Source: Seminavis robusta (lineage: Eukaryota > Bacillariophyta > Bacillariophyceae > Naviculales > Naviculaceae). Taken from it: a stretch of 53,115 nucleotides of DNA. A program made the position numbers and the translations under genes. The first letter of the stretch is position 1. Every line of letters begins with the position of its first letter. Shown here in pieces: positions 1 to 10,052 of the stretch. The stretch covers positions 1 to 53,115 of the forward strand of contig CAICTM010000682.1 in the NCBI GenBank assembly GCA_903772945.1, read 5' to 3'. The notes under the pieces were generated by a model. That model had not been told where the DNA came from, ran no database searches, and saw only the letters and a list, made by a program, of their open reading frames with translations.

Positions 1-3
1 AAC

Positions 4-786
4 ATGGCGACTAGCGAAAACAGCACAAAGATACTGCGCGACCCTGAGGTTGTCAGCTCCAGCACAGTCGCAACGAAACCGCCACAAAGCAAGCTTGCCA
101 AAATGGTCAAGAAGCAATTGCACACTCATAAAAAGCCAGCTCGATACCAGCGTTGTGACGCCTGCGGCATTGCCAAGACACACAGAATGTTGCTAAACGG
201 TAAGCTGCGCTTCCCACTCACCAACACCCACTCCTACTTTGGAACTTGCATCTCTTGTCACCCTCTAGAGGTTCCTCGCCCTGTGTTACAAAAGTCAAAT
301 CAAGCTATTTATGGCCAAACCTCACCGACTACCCATCAAGAACTCATGCCCATTGCTACCCGCCTGGGGGTACCATTAGATACCTTGCAAGAGTGGCACC
401 AAACAGTCCACGGCTCGAGCAATAGGACGAAAAGGAAGAAACCCAAGACCCCTGCACTTGCTCCAGATGAGTTGGTGGCCATTGCTACCAAAACTCCAAC
501 TCCTGCAATGTTCAGGGACCAGAGTAGAACCGCGGTTATGACCGAGGATGTGTCCGTTGCCAATAGAAAGTCGGTATTCTCTGAGCTCGTCTCCACCGCC
601 AGCGTCCATGCTACAGCCGAGGCCCATTCGGTCAGAAATGACGTGCCTGTTTCTAGAAAATCAATCTATTCCGAGGTGCTCTCATCTACTTCAGCTGCCA
701 GGAATCTCCATCAAACTGCGACAGCTGGGCCCAAGGACAGGAAGTCTCGATGGATTCCTCGCTTCATGCATTCCATGAAAACCTAG
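4..786 (+). CDS. Hypothetical basic protein with paired CxxC motifs
   Basis: Single-exon frame of 260 residues starting at an ATG near the window edge, so an upstream exon cannot be excluded. Two CxxC pairs (CDAC at about residues 51-54, CISC at 82-85) are spaced like a small zinc-binding module. The region before them is Lys-rich and the middle is basic. The C-terminal half carries a repeated motif, RKSVFSELVSTAS and RKSIYSEVLSSTS at about residues 188 and 218, which looks like a duplicated basic/serine phosphorylation-type motif. I do not recognise a named family. Zinc binding is inferred from the cysteine spacing only. The convergent neighbour is a TMEM53-like gene on the other strand. Confidence 0.6.
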   Translation: MATSENSTKILRDPEVVSSSTVATKPPQSKLAKMVKKQLHTHKKPARYQRCDACGIAKTHRMLLNGKLRFPLTNTHSYFGTCISCHPLEVPRPVLQKSNQAIYGQTSPTTHQELMPIATRLGVPLDTLQEWHQTVHGSSNRTKRKKPKTPALAPDELVAIATKTPTPAMFRDQSRTAVMTEDVSVANRKSVFSELVSTASVHATAEAHSVRNDVPVSRKSIYSEVLSSTSAARNLHQTATAGPKDRKSRWIPRFMHSMKT

Positions 787-919
787 AATTAGACCTGCGA
801 AAGTTCAACTTCAAAGGTTTCAATCCTTGCAGCGTGTGCCAGATCAAAGCACAGTTCGCTCGTGCAGGAGTAGAGCAGAGTAAAAGTCTATCTATACAAA
901 GAAGCATTCATCTATTCAT

Positions 920-1655
920 TTAAAATTCCTTTGACAACCCATTCTGAACGGGAGACACGGAAACAACTCGAGCCAGAAAGTCGTCTAGGAAGGCTTTGTA
1001 TTTGTCTGGGTGATGTTTCAAATGAGAACAATGAGGAGACTGATGCAACTTGCAGACCAGTACGTGTGCTCCGGGTCTGCTTCTCCTTTTTCGTATGAGG
1101 TCCTCTAACTTTGGGCGGTCAATCACCTTGTCATTGGTACTGAATATGTAACCCTCGCAAAGGCTAGTTTCATTGGTCTCCATCTGTTTCCAATGCTCTT
1201 CTGCTGGGTGAGTCTTTGTGCTCGACATCGACATCGACAACGCTCCCAGCAGTGAATAGCAATATAGCCTGAAGAATGATCTTGACTGCTTGGTTGCGGG
1301 GAAAGGCCTCAGCAATGGCACTGTTGGCAGATGAAAGACTAGCGTACACCGGTCCGGAGTCAAAGATTTGGCCTCCCCGACGACAAAGGAGGTCTGCAAG
1401 AAACCGCAGCGCCTGGATGTCTTTTGTACTCAGATTTGTATTAGGGCAAGCGTTGTTCTGTGCCTGTTTCAGAAGAAGTTCTAGCTCTTCCAAAATCATA
1501 CAACCGGCCCCGCTAAACGAATGCACCAGAACAATCCTACTAGATCTACCGGTATTGCTGATTCCTGACGAGGGACAGTCTAGCAGCGCTTGGACGGTTT
1601 TTCTGGCAACTTGCAAAGCTATGTTACCCAACTTTTCTTTTTGAACCAAGACCAA
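920..1655 (-). pseudogene. TMEM53-like (DUF829) alpha/beta-hydrolase, frameshifted and N-terminally incomplete
   Basis: Two overlapping minus-strand frames together match the DUF829/TMEM53 family. The upstream frame (1170-1655) has the nucleophile-elbow-like stretch VLVHSFSGAGC and then GQIFDSGP. The downstream frame (920-1399) has YIFSTNDKVID, which carries the acid, and then SPHCSHLKHHPDKY, which carries the histidine, as in the family C-terminus. The switch falls near a short GTCGAT repeat at about 1220-1235 and needs a shift of one base, with no convincing GT-AG intron. The upstream frame has no ATG. A CTAAC branch-like site and an AG lie just upstream of 1640, so a 5' exon may exist, but I cannot find the usual first strand and helix of the fold. 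This is either a decayed gene or a single-base sequence error plus an unplaced first exon. Confidence 0.6.
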
Positions 1656-1839
1656 TGTTAGTCGATTGGCAATGACAGCAACGGAAGCAAAGCCTCAGGC
1701 ATAAGTATACGTAGAGATTACATGTACATGGGCAGGTCAGCCTCATACGAGCTATCTGTGCTGAAGCTCTTGTTCACAGGTCAAGCCTCATAAAACAAAG
1801 AGCCAAAGCCACGAGAAGCAAAGCAGAACTCAACCGGCC

Positions 1840-3564
1840 ATGAAGAAGAAAAAGGTCCTGATTGTTGGCGCTGGGTACGGGGGGCTGTTCACGTTGAAGC
1901 AGTGCTTGGCAGAGGGCTTGGATGCAACTATCTTGGAAGCCAATGCGTACATTGGAGGTGTCTGGGAGCCCAGGTCAGGTGCCCTGCTGCCAACGACGGA
2001 ATGCGTTTCCTCCAAACACTACATGGGGGCCTCCGATTTTCCAATGGATGCCTCGTATCCCGAGTTCCCAATGCATCAAGACGTGCTTCGCTACATTCAC
2101 TCGTAAGCAGACCACTTTCAACTGCGCTCGCACATTCGAACATCTTGCAGAGTACAAAGCATCGTTCATGACGCGTACGCCCCAACAAACACATGGAAAT
2201 TGGATGTGCAAGAAGCGGGCATGCAAGAGACCTTGGAAAGCGACTTTGTAGTCTTGTGCACCGGACTCGATACCCCGAACACGCCTTCCGAGTGGAGCCA
2301 TCTTCAGCAATGTCAAGACAAACTCTCCGAACACAGCTTGAAGGGGCGAATGTCACTCGGTGTCCTTCCGCTTCATGCAAGCCAATATGTACACGTACGC
2401 CAAGAACGGAACATCACTGAAGCACTCCAAGACAATCCAGACCTCAAGATTCTGATCGTCGGGTGCAGCGACTCGGCCTGTGATATTGCCAATGACCTCT
2501 TCTACCGCAAAGGAGCTCGAAACATGACCATGACAGGTCACCAGGGAGCCTGGTTCCAAGACAAAGCGGTCGGATTCCAGAAACCGTCAGACATGTTCTT
2601 TAGTTTTTTCTGCAACTGGGTCAAGAACTGGTTGGGCTGGAAGCTGTTTGAACAATGCGTTGTCTGGCCCATGTTGACATGCTGGATGGAACACTTTTGG
2701 GGCAAAAATGGCATTGGTGTCAAAGAATGGCAGCCTCGTACGGTCGTACGGAACGAACCTACATACATGTCCACGGCATACGTCAAGTCTCGAAGCATCA
2801 TTGGGTTGCTCAACAATGGTTCGGTCAAGCCTGTACAGCAAGCCATCCCCAACTTGAATGGGACAGTCACGGTCACGCTGCTGCACAACACTGCCAACGA
2901 CCAACAACGCGAATCTCAATCCGAAACAGCTCACTTCGACCTCGTCATTGTTTGTTCTGGATACAAGTTTCGTCCTGGGGCGACCGTGGGTTTGCAGAAT
3001 CATGCGACGCTTTTGGATCCGTCCAATCTCTACAAGATGACATTCTCTATTCCTCTCCCCACTCTCGCTGTTGTTGGGAATATTAGACCCCATGTAACCA
3101 GCATTGTCACCATGAGCGAATTCCAGGCGTGGAGAGTGGCCCATTCCTTTGCTCACCTGAACAAGAAGAATGACAACGGCGAGAGACATATCCTCTCCCC
3201 CGAGAATCAAGCCCTACGACAAGAAATGACGGCACGAGATCGAGACTAACACTCTCGTCGATTCCCTACAGAACACAAGCGCCTACCCTTTCTGGTGGAC
3301 CCATACGATTTTGTCCAGGACTGGCGTGCACCAATGGTGGAGAGGAATGTCGACACGGCAATTTTTGCGGACCTTCTTCATGGCTTGGACTCCTTCAGTC
3401 TACAACCTTCAAGGCATCAAATGCGCACAGTGCATCTCCGTATCGAGATCTCGACGAGCAAAGAATACGAGCACATGTCGAAGCTCACGTTGAGTATACT
3501 TGGAGATTTCACAAGTCTAGCCGTGGCATGGAACACAATGGATTGGTGGCACTGCGGTGCATGA
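1840..3564 (+). pseudogene. Flavin-containing monooxygenase-like gene interrupted by two in-frame TAA codons
   Basis: FMOs use FAD and NADPH to oxygenate N or S atoms. Starting from ATG 1840, the FAD motif VLIVGAGYGGL is at residues 6-16 and YIGGVWEP follows at about 37-44. An FMO-like segment with G...H...Y (GVLPLHASQY) comes next, then an NADPH-site relative (LIVGCSDSACDIA) and a C-terminal PFLVDPYDFVQDW block. All of these lie in one frame over 1.7 kb. That frame holds TAA at 2104-2106 and TAA at 3247-3249. The first could be removed as an intron 2103-2150 (GTAAGC...TTGCAG, 48 nt). However, the same 48 nt in frame read ADHFQLRSHIR, which matches the family between the FAD and NADPH sites, and nearby true introns are 77-103 nt. 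I favour nonsense mutations in a recently broken gene. The product could alternatively end at 3249. Confidence 0.7.
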
Positions 3565-5249
3565 CATTCATTGTACTACTTGTGTTCTATGTGCCCATTT
3601 ACGTCAGGGAGGTGATGTTGACCTGGTAGATCTACTGTACCGGTATGTTTGGCCCATGGTTTGGGTTTGCGCCACAGCAGCTCGGGTGTTTGGGTTTGCG
3701 CGATATCTCAGAATAGTCATTAGATCCTTTGGTCCCGGGAAAGTATCCATTTGTACAGTCCTTACTTGGCTTTAAGCCTTCGACCTTCAATCGCTCATTT
3801 TTCAAGCCCTTCTATGCTTTTGTGGTTTGGAGGCTTCGCTCATCCATCACGATGGACCAAGGGAATTCCTATGCATACATGCATCAAGCACTTTGATGAT
3901 GTGATTGGCCTGATCAAACTTTGGCCAACATGTGCTATACATGTATGTACAAGCTACTTGTAGAATTTCGTCTCAGCCGTGATCCTTCTATGCAGTTTTT
4001 TCAAAACAACAGCCAACGCGCAGCCTCCAACCCCTCATCCTCCCCGGCATCTCTGAACCCTCTCTCATCCAACCCTATGGCAATTTTCGACAACATTCAA
4101 TGCCGGAGCGGTCTTAATACAATACAAAGAACAAGCTGCTCCAAAACAGTTGTGCATGTAATTGCTTGTAAGCAAAGAAAGACAGCCATGATAGCTTCTA
4201 ATTCTGGCAACCGTAAGCACCAATGCCAGTAGCTAGCTAGTAGCTAGTAGCTAGCCCTCGAGTAATCTCAGATCCTGATCCTAATGCCAACTGTTATCTG
4301 TGATGCCGTCCAGATGGCTCCCTAAAAAAGGAACAACCTGGATGGCCTGCAAAGTACGTTGCTACATGTAGCGAGCTGTGGAGCTTTTGAGCTCTGGAAC
4401 AAGCAGGTGGTAGAATTATGCTTTTGAGATCTCGATCCAACCTTTTTACCTTTTTCGTCGCTCAGCAGAAACACTTTCTTTCCAGCATTCTTACGGAAGA
4501 GTTCTCACTTTTCAAATAACCAGTGAGACAAGCAACGGTAGTCAAAGGTGACGTTGCTGTTCAAAGGTTGCACCGATGCTGTCTGAATTTGATGACGAAC
4601 TTCCTTTGTGGGTTAAATCTCGGATGTCGCTTTTGCAGTTGGATTCACCAAACGACAAAATAAAAAATGCGAAGTTTCGGACCAATTGTCAGCTATTGTA
4701 CGGTGGTCGCGGAGGATACGTCACAATTGACATTTGGGGCAATTCAGCAGATGGCAAAGCGTGCTGGATTGGTTCAGAAAGCGAACAATGGTGACCTGTC
4801 AGGCAGTACAACAGATGGACAGTTGATTCAATCATTCCCCCGAGATCTTAAAGCTCACGTGCGTCTGAGCTAATTTAGTTAAAAGGGGGTCTTGCCAGTT
4901 AAGTCGTCATTGGATCTCGGTTGGATCAGGTGAAGGTTGTAATAGAAAGGGCGATAGTGACCATGCTAGGCAACCGTTGCGGACGCACTTTGGGCAGGGG
5001 TGCTCGAGCTAATCCAGTAGCTAGTTTAGTACTGGGTTTCTACGAAAGTGTACGTGAAGCCCACTGTAGAAAAGGGGGCGACGGTGGAAACCGTAACACT
5101 TTCGATCTCGCGCACTTTTTCTCTTGCCTACTAGCTAGCTAGCACAGTCGTACGAGGTGGTACAGCACACAAACTGAATTATTTGAACACAAAGAAGCAA
5201 CGGCTTTTCGAGATTTCGAGATTTCTAGCAAACGAAGAAACACTCGACC
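3565..5249. other. Intergenic, no supported gene
   Basis: Only short, compositionally random frames are seen. The best is an ATG frame at 4576-4794 (73 codons) without recognisable motifs. A CTAGCTAG-like cluster lies at about 4230-4260 and again near 5130-5145. No RNA gene was recognised. Confidence 0.5.
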
Positions 5250-6230
5250 ATGAGCTTTCTAGCTATGAATAGAGCGCATCAGCATCAGCATCCCTCCATG
5301 ACGGCTAATACTAACGGTATGCATACAATGTCATGTAATAGCATTCCGGTGTTTGTGGTGCTTCAGTCCAACGGCGAAGACGACGTGGATTCCGTGATTT
5401 CGTTTGGAACCGGGACTTCCTCGTTCGAGGATTTCGGAGATTCCGAATCCCGCTGGGCGCTCGAGTCGGTCGCTGCGCATTGTCGCCAGCATCATCATAC
5501 TACTCTTACTAGTACATGTACACCTACTTCTGTCAAAAGACCTATGAGAGCGTCTACTAGCAGTCGCCATGGCCATGGCAACACCCTCACTAACAGCACC
5601 AACAAAGGACCTCATTTTCCGCAAAGATCGCTCAGTCTCTCCGGAAACTCCAGTCCCAGTCCCACCAGTCCTATTGTGCGCAAGCCCCTCGCAAGACAGA
5701 CACGACTCACACGCATGGCCGAGCGAGCCAAGGCAGTCGCACGCACGCCCATCTCACGAAAGCTCAGTTTCCACCACCGACATTCACTCCCAGCCATTCC
5801 GCTGCGTCGCAAGAGTTCCAACAGTCGTAGTCGAGGAGGATGCTCTTGTTGCAGTGGAAGTCTTACTGCTAGCAGTGATCATTCCTCCTCCAACAAGAAT
5901 AAGAAACTGGTCAGTCGCTGTGGACGTCTCAGCAACAGCTGTCGAATCCCAATTAGAAGAAACAACAGCAATCGAATCCCCACAAGACGAAACAGCGTTC
6001 AGTGCGTCACCACCACGCTCCTCCGCAATAGCACCACTGCCATTGTCTTGACCACGACGACGACGACGACGACACAAGAAAACCCTACGGCGTCGCGCAA
6101 TAAAACTCGAAGAGCCACCACGGGATGCTTCCAAATTGCCAACACACCTCCACGACTCCCACAACGATACCCCAGCGAAGTCTTACTCACCACTTCTCCG
6201 TCATCCAGTGCTTCCGTGGAACAACAGTAA
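5250..6230 (+). CDS. Low-complexity Ser/Arg/Thr-rich hypothetical protein
   Basis: Single-exon frame of 326 residues from ATG 5250 in an ACC-ATG context. No enzyme or binding domain is recognised. From about residue 95 it becomes strongly basic and Ser-rich, with many R-x-x-S type sites (RKLSF, RRKSS, RRNS) that look like basophilic kinase targets. There is also a poly-Thr run near residue 270 encoded by a CGA-CGA repeat at about 6056-6075. The N-terminal third is acidic, with FEDFGDSES near residue 59. Codon use is balanced and no stop interrupts nearly 1 kb, which argues for a real gene. Probably an intrinsically disordered, phosphorylated protein. Confidence 0.6.
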   Translation: MSFLAMNRAHQHQHPSMTANTNGMHTMSCNSIPVFVVLQSNGEDDVDSVISFGTGTSSFEDFGDSESRWALESVAAHCRQHHHTTLTSTCTPTSVKRPMRASTSSRHGHGNTLTNSTNKGPHFPQRSLSLSGNSSPSPTSPIVRKPLARQTRLTRMAERAKAVARTPISRKLSFHHRHSLPAIPLRRKSSNSRSRGGCSCCSGSLTASSDHSSSNKNKKLVSRCGRLSNSCRIPIRRNNSNRIPTRRNSVQCVTTTLLRNSTTAIVLTTTTTTTTQENPTASRNKTRRATTGCFQIANTPPRLPQRYPSEVLLTTSPSSSASVEQQ

Positions 6231-6915
6231 CTTTCAAGCATGCAAAACAGACAGAAACTAACACTTCTTTGTACGTACTGTACTGTACGAGACTGACTCG
6301 ACTCTCTGGCTACTGATTACATACTAGCTACTGACAATACCAGCTGGAGATCATTCAAAACAACGCAGCGAGATGGGGCACCCTTCGAATACATGCATTA
6401 CATGTCATGTACCTGACTGCATTGGCCAAGTCATGTACACATATCATGTCTCTCATCCGCTGCGCATTACACGTTAAATTTTAAAAAACATGAACAGTAT
6501 TAGCAATGAATACATTTGCTCTGAAACGCTGTGATATAGAATCTAGCTACAGTAGCTATAGTACTACGTCCAGTCTAGCTAGTCTGCAGACGTCCTTCTC
6601 GAAAAGTCAAGCTCTGAAACTGCTTGATTTGATGCATCGAAATATAACGAAGCGTCTCGGCGCTGCGCTGTCCAGTAGACGTACCGCTACGAATGCTTGG
6701 CGCGGCGAAAGTGAGGGCCTGTCTAGCATAGATGCCTGGCTACTAGCTAGCTAGCCCGCTATGGTAGCAAGCCAGAAAGATTCGGTTGGTGGGTACGTTA
6801 TTTCGGACATGAGGGTCAAGACGAAGCATCATTAGCATTGATGAAAAGAAATCGATGCGCACATGCACAAACCAGCAACGCTACAACAATGCGAAGCAAG
6901 GACGTGTATGCAGTC

Positions 6916-6954
6916 CAAAGCAAAGCAAAGCAAAGCAAAGCAAAGCAAAGCAAA
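6916..6954 (+). repeat. CAAAG microsatellite
   Basis: Nearly eight perfect tandem copies of the pentamer CAAAG, within the gene-poor stretch. Translations across it are artefacts of the repeat. Confidence 0.9.
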
Positions 6955-8397
6955 CCGGGGAGGAGGGAGCAAGAGCGATGAAAAGCAAGAATGGGGAGCA
7001 ATTGACATATACCACTGAGTCAATGCGAAGAGCTGCACTCGTTCACCTTTTCACAACTCTCATCCACCACCATCTCCCTCACCAGACATCTCACTCCACA
7101 TCGAACATGTTTCTCATGTGGTATTCCAAACAGGCAGGAGCGATTGCGAGAGCTTCCCAACATCTATCTTGGTTCTCATTGCGGATTTTGGATACCTGGC
7201 AGGGTGCTTTGGTACAACATGCATCTCAACATTGCTTTCACACTCAAGGCTGCCTACATCGTTCAGCCTCGTTTTGCTATCCTTGTACGGTACGAAGCAG
7301 GCTTTAGCAACCGGTCATGCAGAGGATACTGCAGGGCATCCAAAAACGAAGAAGCAGAAGAAGAAGCAACGCTTGTCTTGTTTGGGGTCTCTGGTGCTGC
7401 TTGAATAGCTACTACGATCAAGCCGACACTAGTCTTGCTAAGCTACCGGTATGGTAGGAACGAGGTCTTGAGGAAAGCTTCAGCATCAATAGCAATATCA
7501 AGGAGACTGGAGTGAATTGAATCTTGCGGCATGCAAAGGAGGAGGCTATACTACCGGTAGTACTCGGAAGTTAGTTTTTGGTTTCAGTCCACCTTCAAGT
7601 AAGCAATCTCTCTCGAGGCAGCCATCTACGCTGTAGGCACTGATGACAGGCTAGCTAGCAGGTAGATATACAGCTAATCAGATGCATCAAACAATTTCTT
7701 GTAGTGGAGAAAGTGGCCAAACCATTGCCTCGGGTTGAAGCCAAAGAGATCCCAGCTATGAGAAACTGGAAGCTGTTGCTTGACTATCGTGAGCATTACA
7801 AGGAGGCGGGTGGGAGTTGCCTACTACCCAGCCAAGGAAGGTCTCTAGCTAGCTAGTAGGATACCCATCAATGCCGCCGCAACAGCTGGAGCGTGGGCAC
7901 ATGGGCTATCAACTGACCACCCACTACTACATTCTCAAGAGCCAAACTAAGCGGCTCTGCGTGTTGGGCGGGGGCGCTATCATACCGGTAGATCAAAATC
8001 CTTGTGGATGCAGGTTCAAAATTGAAGTTGCAGTCTGGATGGAACGAGTTGAAGTTGCTACAGCCCACGAGATGTTGGAATCGCTCATACTCGAGAACAT
8101 GACTTAGGCTGGGCTGGGCTGGGTCTGGTTCAGCAGGCAATTGTGAGTGATCAATGGGTGCCCTCAAAGACAAGCAATGCGGCATGCAATGCTCCTCTAG
8201 CTATCTGTCTATCTCGCGCCAGTGTTTGAATGGCCAAGTATTCCTTCACAGAGAGCTATTTCGTGGTGTGAACTGGGGCTGGCGTTGTCATCGGTACCTG
8301 TCGTGGTTCAAAGAATGCAAGTAGAAACAAGTCAGCTACTGAGTATGCATTGAAGTTGTGACTACCGAGTATCTGATGAGGGCGGTACCAGTACCAG

Positions 8398-8724
8398 TCA
8401 TTTCGCTCTTGCTTTGACCTGTTCCCATGGCGATGCCAAGAGATCGATCAATTCTCTTCTCTGCAGCTTGGCAAGACACAGGGGTGAAGAAATGTTTCTA
8501 ATACCCTCAGTGAGGGATTTTTTGCTCTCTGGTTGGTCCTCTGCTTTATCCTTGCTACCAGTAGCGAGCTCGCTGGTCGTACTAGATTTCATCTTTGGAA
8601 GATTCACTGCAGAGATCGGCTGCACCCATTTCCAGCCTAAAAGTGCTTGCTTGTGCTTACCAGCAAGACAATGCTTTGTCCAGCGGATGCCAGTCAAGAG
8701 ATAAAGTCCAGGCAGTACGTACAT
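8398..8724 (-). CDS. Weak candidate small hypothetical protein
   Basis: ATG frame of 108 residues. The C-terminal 60 residues are hydrophilic with mixed charge (Lys, Glu, Ser rich). No family is recognised. Inside it a GTAAGC donor-like site and a CTCTGCAG acceptor-like site flank about 50 nt, so its true exon structure, if it is a gene, may differ. It could be a downstream exon of the frame at 8807-9037 on the same strand. Confidence 0.2.
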   Translation of the reverse strand: MYVLPGLYLLTGIRWTKHCLAGKHKQALLGWKWVQPISAVNLPKMKSSTTSELATGSKDKAEDQPESKKSLTEGIRNISSPLCLAKLQRRELIDLLASPWEQVKARAK

Positions 8725-8806
8725 GTACGGTCAGATCATGCGCGAGATATCGTACCATTCCCTGTAGCCGCCTTTTCCTTTTCTAGCTAGGTCTAGTAAC
8801 CTTGCT

Positions 8807-9037
8807 TCACTGCCCGAAGTGCCGAAGACATGAGGGGACCTCTTCCCTGGGATTCTTCGGAAGATCACTCACTAATCTTAAATTTGGTTTGCTGCATTTT
8901 TGAAGGGCGGCGGTGTCAGAGGCTTTCTTTTCCCACCGCCGATTTGGCCGGTGGTCATTATTTCCAGTGGCTGAATTGCTTGAAGAGTTCATGTTCACCA
9001 TGGAGAACCTAACAGAGCTTTCTGTGTTTCTGGCCAT
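8807..9037 (-). CDS. Weak candidate small hypothetical protein
   Basis: ATG frame of 76 residues, Asn/Ser-rich then basic. It ends just after a GTGAAG donor-like site, so it may be a first exon joined to the minus-strand frame at 8398-8724. There is no homology I can name and no other support. Confidence 0.2.
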   Translation of the reverse strand: MARNTESSVRFSMVNMNSSSNSATGNNDHRPNRRWEKKASDTAALQKCSKPNLRLVSDLPKNPREEVPSCLRHFGQ

Positions 9038-10052
9038 TACAAGTAGTACGACCTTTTAAACACCTTGGCTACCGGTATGGATGACGGGAAGCCGTCGTTT
9101 TCCAAACAGTGTTTAAGGACTCGACTGTCACTCCTAAAGTTTACCTAGCTGGAGTGCTGATACTGTTCCTATGCCTGGTGATGATAAGGCTGAGAAGAGC
9201 TATGCGTAGCTAGCCAGAGCTGGTGAATGCAAGCCCAGCCAATAGGTTGCCGCGATCACAGGTTTGGCTCTCCAGAAGCGAGATGCTACATGTACATGCA
9301 ACATGCTCCATGATCGAAGAGATCTGCTAAGATCTGATGGTTTGTAACCGTACCGTAACCGGCAAGGCTTCTTTGGTAAAACCCCCAATGATTAGGGCAG
9401 TTGCTCGGGTTGAATGGGCAGCTTATACTATCAAAGTACTAAGTACTGTCTCCTCCACATACCTTCTTTAGTTTTAGCATTCTTTCAAGAGAGCTTCCGA
9501 AACATTGCATAAATCTTTCTTGACACAGTTTGTGACATGAACGTTCGCATTCTGTATCCCGGTGTTCGCATTACGTACACATTACATAAAGGACGGGATT
9601 CACTTCAAGGCAATGTTTATTGGAGAAAAAGAAGGGTTCGTATTGCAGTCACTACGTACGATGGATACTGTTCTAGAGTCATCGATGACTCGTTTTCGTC
9701 AAGGGAAGTTCCTTTAATCTTTAATACACAATGGGGTTCGTTGACTTGAGCAGGGAGCACGCGTTCTTTGGCTCAGTTGTCAAACTGCGGCTTCAAGATT
9801 GCTTTTGTGTAGCTTTGCCTGGACCTTGCCTGCCTTTCCAACTTCCAAGTAGGCTATGGTAGTCTATCGGTAGCTAGCTAGTGGAAGACCTGGTCTCCAA
9901 GTCTGGCTTGTAGTTTGCAGTCACAATTTGAGCTTCAGTCTCTTGAAACTTGTCCTCACAATTCCTTCTCTTCAGCAAAAAAAGCACACAGCCCTACCAA
10001 TACCTGAAACTAGCTACTAGGCACTACTAGCTATCTATCTAACTTGGAAACC

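Larger units (their letters stand above)
6231..10052. other. Gene-poor stretch
   Basis: About 3.8 kb with only short frames. Palindromic words (CTAGCTAG, TACCGGTA) recur, for example near 6742, 7550, 7845 and 9070. Two minus-strand ATG frames at 8398-8724 and 8807-9037 are listed separately as weak candidates. The 5' end of the cyclase gene lies immediately downstream, so its promoter should be in the last part of this stretch, but I see no identifiable element. Confidence 0.5.

Noticed and set aside
4576..4794. ATG frame of 73 codons as a gene
   Set aside because: No motif, no conserved context and length within chance for this composition.
6855..7408. Overlapping plus-strand frames after the CAAAG repeat
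   Set aside because: Three frames overlap with no shared family signal. One has a hydrophobic stretch, but there is no evidence of selection on any of them.
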